Assembly (NCBI GenBank): GCA_003167055.1
Contig: PMUE01000373.1
Location: 1 to 11,646 of the forward strand
Length of the DNA: 11,646 nt
Direction of reading: 5' to 3'
Source of the DNA: Vulcanimicrobiota bacterium
GTDB lineage: Bacteria > Vulcanimicrobiota > Vulcanimicrobiia > Vulcanimicrobiales > Vulcanimicrobiaceae
The notes beneath the pieces were generated by a model. The model was not told the DNA's origin. It did not search any database and worked only from the letters and a program-made list of their open reading frames with translations. This document shows, piece after piece, positions 8,416-11,646 of the stretch (its first letter is position 1; every line of letters starts with the position of its first letter). Made by a program: the position numbers and the translations under genes.

Positions 8416-9086
8416 TGCATGGCGAGGTCATCACGGACGTGATTGCCGTGTCCACGGCAGCCGTAGCGTTTCTAGTCGTCTCGTTTTTAATCGGCTCGAT
8501 TCCGTTCGGCTATCTCGTGGGACGCTTCGCCTATCGCACCGATTTGCGGAAGCACGGCTCGGGCAACATCGGCGCGATGAACGCGTTACGCACGCTCGGG
8601 ACAAAGGGCGCCGTTGCGGTGCTGTTGCTCGATGCGGCAAAAGGCGTCATCCCGGTCGTCGTCGCCTTGCACCCCATCGACGTGCACGTCGGCAGCACGT
8701 TCTACTTCTGGTCGCATACTGAAGGACTTGCAAGCCTAGCTGCGGCATGCGCCGTGCTCGGGCATTGCTTTTCGCCGTGGCTCCACTGGAAAGGCGGCAA
8801 GGGCGTTGCGACGGCGTTCGGCGCAATCTTTGCGCTAAGCTGGCCCGCTGGACTCGTCTGCGTCGCGGCGTGGCTGATTGGAGCCCTCGTGTTCACGCGC
8901 TATTCGTCAGTTGGTTCGATGCTGGCGATGATCGTATCGCCGTTTGCGATCTTCTTCTTTACGCGTTCGCTGGACCCGACGCTGTTCGGAATTTTTCTCG
9001 CGATTTTCATTCTGTGGACGCATCGAGAGAACATCGTGCGATTGCGTGCCGGAACCGAGGGACCGATACAGCTTAGAATTCGATGA
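8415..9086 (+). CDS. plsY: Glycerol-3-phosphate acyltransferase PlsY
   Basis: PlsY is an integral membrane enzyme that transfers acyl from acyl-phosphate to glycerol-3-phosphate, the first step of phospholipid synthesis. Counting from the ATG, the protein is 223 aa with about five hydrophobic segments. Family motifs are GSIPFGYLVGRF (27-38), HGSGNIGAMNALR (47-59, with Met where GATN is usual), GHCFSPWLHWKGGKGVAT (116-133), and HRENIVRLRAGTE (203-215). Two adjacent starts are possible: GTG 8412 (a GTGA overlap with the der stop) or ATG 8415 (a TGATG overlap). I chose the ATG because it is the stronger codon; the difference is one residue. No good Shine-Dalgarno is visible, so coupling to der is likely. 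Its usual partner PlsX is not in this window. Confidence 0.95.
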   Translation: MHGEVITDVIAVSTAAVAFLVVSFLIGSIPFGYLVGRFAYRTDLRKHGSGNIGAMNALRTLGTKGAVAVLLLDAAKGVIPVVVALHPIDVHVGSTFYFWSHTEGLASLAAACAVLGHCFSPWLHWKGGKGVATAFGAIFALSWPAGLVCVAAWLIGALVFTRYSSVGSMLAMIVSPFAIFFFTRSLDPTLFGIFLAIFILWTHRENIVRLRAGTEGPIQLRIR

Positions 9087-9126
9087 ATCCCACAACGTTG
9101 CCGTGATGCTCGGCGTTACGGGTGGG

Positions 9127-9135
9127 AAAGGAGAG
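9127..9135 (+). promoter_or_regulatory. Strong Shine-Dalgarno of the YXWGXW-protein gene
   Basis: AAAGGAGAG is identical to the der ribosome-binding sequence at 7015-7023. GTG 9139 lies 3 nt after it, the same spacing as in der. The adjoining ATG 9142 is equally reachable, with 8 nt between GGAG and ATG. The site rejects the ATG near 9104, which lies upstream of it. Confidence 0.75.
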
Positions 9136-9141
9136 ATCGTG

Positions 9142-9807
9142 ATGAAACGATTTCAACGATTCGCCCTCGCACTCGTCGCCGTAGCGCTGCTGTTCGGAGG
9201 CCTTGCGCAACGATCCGATGCGGCCGTCTTTGTAGGTATTGGCGTCAATGTCGGGGTCGCACCGCCCGCGCTTCCGATTTACGCGCAGGCGCCTGCCCCG
9301 TATCCGAACGCAATTTGGCAACCCGGGTATTGGGGTTGGGGACAGAACGGCTACTATTGGGTTCCCGGCGCATGGGTCGCGGCACCGCAAGTCGGTTTCC
9401 TTTGGACGCCCGGCTACTGGGGCTTTAGCGCAGGATACTATAATTGGCACCCCGGCTATTGGGGCCCGCACATCGGCTTCTACGGCGGAATCAACTACGG
9501 CTTCGGCTACTACGGCCACGGCTACGTCGGCGGCGCGTGGTACGGCGGCGTGTTCCGCTATAACACCGCGGTCACCAACGTCGACACGCGCGTGGTTCAC
9601 AACGTCTACGTCGATCGAACCGTCGTCGTGAATCACTACAACGACACGCGATACAGCTATAACGGCGGAGCAGGCGTGCGCGCGTATCCGAGCACGACCG
9701 AACGGACCTACCGTTCGCAGACGCAGTATCATCCGCAGTCGCAGTATCGCCCGCAGTCGGGTCAGCGGCCCGCAGCGCATCCCCGTCCCTCAGGGCGCCC
9801 GCGCTAG
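9142..9807 (+). CDS. Secreted YXWGXW-repeat protein of unknown function
   Basis: The 221-aa product begins with a classic Sec signal peptide: MKRFQRF, a hydrophobic stretch at about 8-21, and a likely cut near SDA-AV (27-28). The mature part is rich in Tyr, Trp and Gly. PGYWG occurs at 61-65, 90-94 and 104-108, with the related VPGAW at 74-78, which fits the YXWGXW repeat family of exported proteins. A Gly/Tyr-rich stretch (109-140) follows, then a Val/Asn-rich part (141-170) and a Gln/Pro/Arg-rich basic tail from about 190 with a repeated Q-Y-x-P-Q-S unit. No cysteine, lipobox or enzyme motif is present. The family has no settled function; an envelope or surface role is only inferred. It lies 55 bp after plsY and just before an intrinsic terminator. 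GTG 9139 is an alternative start one codon earlier. Confidence 0.85.
   Translation: MKRFQRFALALVAVALLFGGLAQRSDAAVFVGIGVNVGVAPPALPIYAQAPAPYPNAIWQPGYWGWGQNGYYWVPGAWVAAPQVGFLWTPGYWGFSAGYYNWHPGYWGPHIGFYGGINYGFGYYGHGYVGGAWYGGVFRYNTAVTNVDTRVVHNVYVDRTVVVNHYNDTRYSYNGGAGVRAYPSTTERTYRSQTQYHPQSQYRPQSGQRPAAHPRPSGRPR
9322..9464 (+). repeat. Three PGYWG-coding DNA repeats
   Basis: A 14-bp unit, CCCGG[GC]TA[TC]TGGGG, occurs at 9322-9335, 9409-9422 and 9451-9464. The three differ only at one or two positions, and all lie in the same coding frame, 29 and 14 codons apart. They encode the aromatic repeats of the secreted protein and probably arose by internal duplication. Confidence 0.75.
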
Positions 9808-9820
9808 GCGCACGAGCGAA

Positions 9821-9854
9821 CGGCGCCGGCAAACGTCGGCGCCGCTTCCTTTTT
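9821..9854 (+). terminator. Intrinsic terminator after the YXWGXW-protein gene
   Basis: A 10-bp GC-rich stem (9821-9830 with 9835-9844, one G-T pair) closes an AAAC tetraloop. It is followed by CTTCC and then TTTTT (9850-9854). It starts 13 bp after the stop codon. It separates the der-plsY-YXWGXW group from efp, so efp probably has its own promoter in the next 40 bp. Confidence 0.85.
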
Positions 9855-9874
9855 ACCAGGGCTTTGTTCGGCGC

Positions 9875-9894
9875 GACCCGTATAGACGCGGGTC
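9875..9894 (+). promoter_or_regulatory. Hairpin and possible -10 element abutting the efp start
   Basis: GACCCG (9875-9880) and CGGGTC (9889-9894) form a 6-bp inverted repeat around an 8-nt loop, and its last base touches the efp ATG. The loop contains TATAGA (9881-9886), a partial -10 match with A where the conserved final T should be. If used, it would start transcription at or near the A of the ATG, giving a leaderless mRNA. No Shine-Dalgarno and no well-spaced -35 are seen. The repeat is directly visible; the promoter role is inferred. Confidence 0.4.
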
Positions 9895-10455
9895 ATGATT
9901 TCCTCGAACGATCTCCGTAACGGCGTCACGATCCTGGTCGACGGCAACCTTTGGACCGTCATTGAGTTCCTTCACGTCAAACCCGGCAAGGGCGCGGCCT
10001 TCGTACGCACGCGCCTCAAAAATGTGAAGACCGGCACCACCCTCGAGCGCACCTTCCGTGCGGGCGAGAAGCTGGAGCGCGCTACCGTGGACAACCGCCA
10101 GATGCAGCTCCTATATAATGATGCCGAAGGCTTCCATTTCATGGATCAGGAGTCGTTCGAGAACATCACCATCCAGCGGGAAGTGATCGGCGATCCGGCG
10201 GATTTCCTCAAGGACGGCATGGTCGTCGACGTGCAGCTGCACGAAGGCGTGCCGATCGGCGTCGATCTTCCCGCGCACGTCGAATTGCGGGTCGTCGAGA
10301 CCGATCCTGGATTTAAGGGAGATACCGCGACCAATACGGGCAAGCCGGCCAAGCTCGAAACCGGCGCCACGGTCAACGTGCCGCTCTTCGTCGGAGAAGG
10401 TGACGTCATTAAAATCGATACGCGGGATCGTCGCTACATCGGCCGCTCGAGCTAG
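9895..10455 (+). CDS. efp: Translation elongation factor P
   Basis: EF-P binds between the ribosomal P and E sites and relieves stalling at consecutive prolines. The 186-aa product has the usual length and three-domain layout: an N-terminal KOW-like domain (MISSNDLRNGVTILVDG onward), a middle OB domain, and a C-terminal OB domain carrying the signature KLETGATVNVPLFVGEG and ending DTRDRRYIGRSS. The tip loop HVKPGKGAAF places Lys32 at the site that is post-translationally modified in many bacteria. A lysine there would fit beta-lysylation or a similar modification, but no modification enzyme gene is in the window. The ATG at 9895 gives the standard N terminus. No Shine-Dalgarno is visible. A terminator lies just upstream, so it probably begins a separate transcript that runs into the following permease gene. 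Confidence 0.97.
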   Translation: MISSNDLRNGVTILVDGNLWTVIEFLHVKPGKGAAFVRTRLKNVKTGTTLERTFRAGEKLERATVDNRQMQLLYNDAEGFHFMDQESFENITIQREVIGDPADFLKDGMVVDVQLHEGVPIGVDLPAHVELRVVETDPGFKGDTATNTGKPAKLETGATVNVPLFVGEGDVIKIDTRDRRYIGRSS

Positions 10456-10524
10456 TGGCCTGACAATCTGCGTTTTGCGCTAGAGCTCTTCGCCGCCGCC
10501 TTCGTCGCGAGCATCTTCGGCTCG
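10456..10524 (+). other. Open in-frame segment likely encoding the permease N terminus
   Basis: After the efp TAG the same frame stays open for 23 codons, reading WPDNLRFALELF and then AAAFVASIFGS, directly into MVGLGGGF of the permease. This looks like the first membrane helix expected in the TSUP family. No ATG, GTG or TTG lies in this frame; CTG at 10468 is the best candidate. GTG 10455, overlapping the efp stop, is in another frame and meets TGA after two codons. Confidence 0.5.
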
Positions 10525-11238
10525 ATGGTAGGTCTCGGCGGCGGTTTTATCCTGGTCCCGATACTGCGTCTCTTCTTAGGGTTTTCGCCGGCCTATGCGG
10601 CGGGTACGTCGCTCGTCCTCATCGTCGCCAACAGCGCCAGCGGCGCCTTCACCTATCTGCTGCAAAAACGCGTCCACCTAAAGATCGGCCTGCTGATCGC
10701 CGCCGGCGGCTTGCCGGGCAGCATTCTCGGGGCGATCGCGTCGGTTCACATCTCGGCGCGGCTCTTCGACACGATCCTCGCGGTGCTGCTGGTTGCCGTG
10801 GCGATCGATATGGCGTGGAATGCGGAGCGTCGCATGGCGGGGCGAATCGAGCACGATCGCGTCGCGAAGATCAAGGGCATGTCGTATCGCGCCGCGCTTG
10901 GTTTGGGATTCGTCGTGGGAATCTTCTCGAGCCTCTTCGGTTTGGGCGGCGGCATCGTGCTGGTGCCGACGTTCCTGTACTTCTCGGAGCTGCCGGCGCA
11001 CGCGATCAGCGCGACCTCCCACTTCGCGATCCTTCTTACCTCACCGATCGGGCTCGCGGTGCACGCATTGCAGCACGACATCGTCGCGCGCGACATCGTG
11101 CCGCTCGTAGCAGGCGGCTTGCTGGGCGGCCCCATCGGTGCGCGGCTCTCGCTGCGGCTTAAATCGCCGCAGCTCCTGATCGTCGTGGCGGTCGCCTTGG
11201 TCATCGCCGCCGGCACCCTGGTTTGGCGGCAGTTATAG
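10525..11238 (+). CDS. TSUP (TauE/SafE) family sulfite/anion permease
   Basis: This is a multi-pass inner-membrane protein of the TauE/SafE (TSUP) family, whose characterised members move sulfite, sulfoacetate or related organosulfur anions. The 237 residues from ATG 10525 show the family's internal duplication: GLGGGFILVP (3-12) in the first half and GLGGGIVLVP in the second, each followed by hydrophobic helices, with a charged central loop (ERRMAGRIEHDRVAKIKG). The substrate cannot be told from sequence. ATG 10525 is the only standard start codon in frame, but it falls at the end of the expected first helix. The preceding 23 codons encode a plausible helix, so the true start is probably upstream, perhaps CTG 10468. 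It follows efp with no gap and is probably co-transcribed. No sulfur-metabolism genes are nearby. Confidence 0.88.
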   Translation: MVGLGGGFILVPILRLFLGFSPAYAAGTSLVLIVANSASGAFTYLLQKRVHLKIGLLIAAGGLPGSILGAIASVHISARLFDTILAVLLVAVAIDMAWNAERRMAGRIEHDRVAKIKGMSYRAALGLGFVVGIFSSLFGLGGGIVLVPTFLYFSELPAHAISATSHFAILLTSPIGLAVHALQHDIVARDIVPLVAGGLLGGPIGARLSLRLKSPQLLIVVAVALVIAAGTLVWRQL

Positions 11239-11265
11239 GCCGACGGCACCGGGCACCGCTTGGCG

Positions 11266-11646
11266 TTAGTGCGGCGACGTCATGTCTTTGGGCACGACGA
11301 TGCGGTCGTACTCCTCTTCGGAGACGTGGCCGAGCGCCAGGGCGGCTTTCTTAAGGGTCGTCTTGTCGTGGTGCGCCTTCTTGGCGATTTCAGCTGACTT
11401 GTCGTAGCCGATATGCGGGTTGAGCGCCGTTACTACCATCAACGATTCATCTAAATACTTCTTGATCTGCTCCTCGTTGGCTTGCAGCCCCTCGACGGCG
11501 TGCTCGCGGAACATCGTGCAGGCGTCTTGCAGCAGCCGGCACGAGTGGAGGAAATTGTAGATCATCACCGGGTTGAACACGTTGAGCTCGAAGTTGCCCT
11601 GCGCGCCGCCGAACCCGATCGCGACGTCGTTGCCGAACACCTGAAC
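11266..11646 (-). CDS. fumC: Class II fumarate hydratase, C-terminal part (cut by the window edge)
   Basis: Fumarase C interconverts fumarate and L-malate in the TCA cycle as an iron-independent tetramer. The window holds the last 126 codons and the TAA stop. The reading VQVFGNDVAIGFGGAQGNFE, then LNVFNPVMIYNFL, ALNPHIGYDKSAEIAKKAHHD and ALALGHVSEEEYDRIV matches the C-terminal half of FumC closely. The aspartase relative differs at these stretches (LQLNVMEPVIG and a different tail), so fumarase is preferred. The catalytic loop with GSSxMPxKxN lies beyond the edge, so activity cannot be confirmed. The C terminus (VPKDMTSPH) is short. It converges on the permease gene with a 27-bp gap that shows no clear terminator. 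Confidence 0.93.
   Translation of the reverse strand, partial: VQVFGNDVAIGFGGAQGNFELNVFNPVMIYNFLHSCRLLQDACTMFREHAVEGLQANEEQIKKYLDESLMVVTALNPHIGYDKSAEIAKKAHHDKTTLKKAALALGHVSEEEYDRIVVPKDMTSPH

Noticed and set aside
9073..9780. 235-codon minus-strand ORF antisense to the YXWGXW gene
   Set aside because: The plus strand has a signal peptide, a strong ribosome-binding site, coding repeats and a terminator. The antisense product is low-complexity Val/Arg-rich sequence.
10455..10463. GTG overlapping the efp TAG as the permease start
   Set aside because: It is in a different frame from the permease and meets TGA after two codons.
11245..11258. Tandem GGCACCG GGCACCG between the permease and fumC
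   Set aside because: Two 7-bp copies in GC-rich DNA can arise by chance. No T run supports a terminator and there is no further copy.

Overview
The window is a GC-rich bacterial chromosome segment made of housekeeping genes. It holds ten complete protein genes, two genes cut by the window edges, and very little intergenic DNA. I see no tRNA or rRNA gene, CRISPR array, insertion sequence, prophage gene or toxin-antitoxin pair. Several genes start with GTG. MutL is the endonuclease type found in bacteria without MutH. The order miaB-mutS-mutL-miaA-hfq resembles that of many Firmicutes, but the high GC content points to another deep lineage. A little-sampled phylum such as Eremiobacterota (WPS-2) is possible. 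That placement is only a guess; marker-gene phylogeny would be needed.

Left block, minus strand (1-6921): one compact run reads miaB, mutS, mutL, miaA, hfq, dapF. Junctions are overlapping or nearly so: 6 nt between miaB and mutS, a GTGA overlap for mutS/mutL, TAATG for mutL/miaA, 13 nt between miaA and hfq, and a 17-nt overlap for hfq/dapF. MiaA and MiaB act in sequence on tRNA adenosine-37. MutS and MutL perform mismatch repair. Hfq is the RNA chaperone. DapF, cut by the left edge, makes meso-diaminopimelate for lysine and peptidoglycan.

Centre: a 105-bp divergent region (6922-7026) separates miaB from der. It holds a perfect 7-bp inverted repeat and a strong ribosome-binding site for der. 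On the plus strand, der (ribosome-assembly GTPase) overlaps plsY (glycerol-3-phosphate acyltransferase). Next comes a gene for a secreted, aromatic-rich YXWGXW-type protein of unknown role, which ends at a clear intrinsic terminator (9821-9854).

Right block: efp (elongation factor P) begins 40 bp after that terminator, with no Shine-Dalgarno and a small hairpin touching its ATG. A TSUP (TauE/SafE) membrane permease follows at once, in the same frame as efp, but its first membrane helix appears to begin upstream of any standard start codon. The 3' part of a class II fumarase gene converges from the right edge.

I found no convincing novel multi-gene system. The most useful leads are the TSUP start, the possibly leaderless efp, the YXWGXW protein, and small departures from family consensus in MutL and Hfq.
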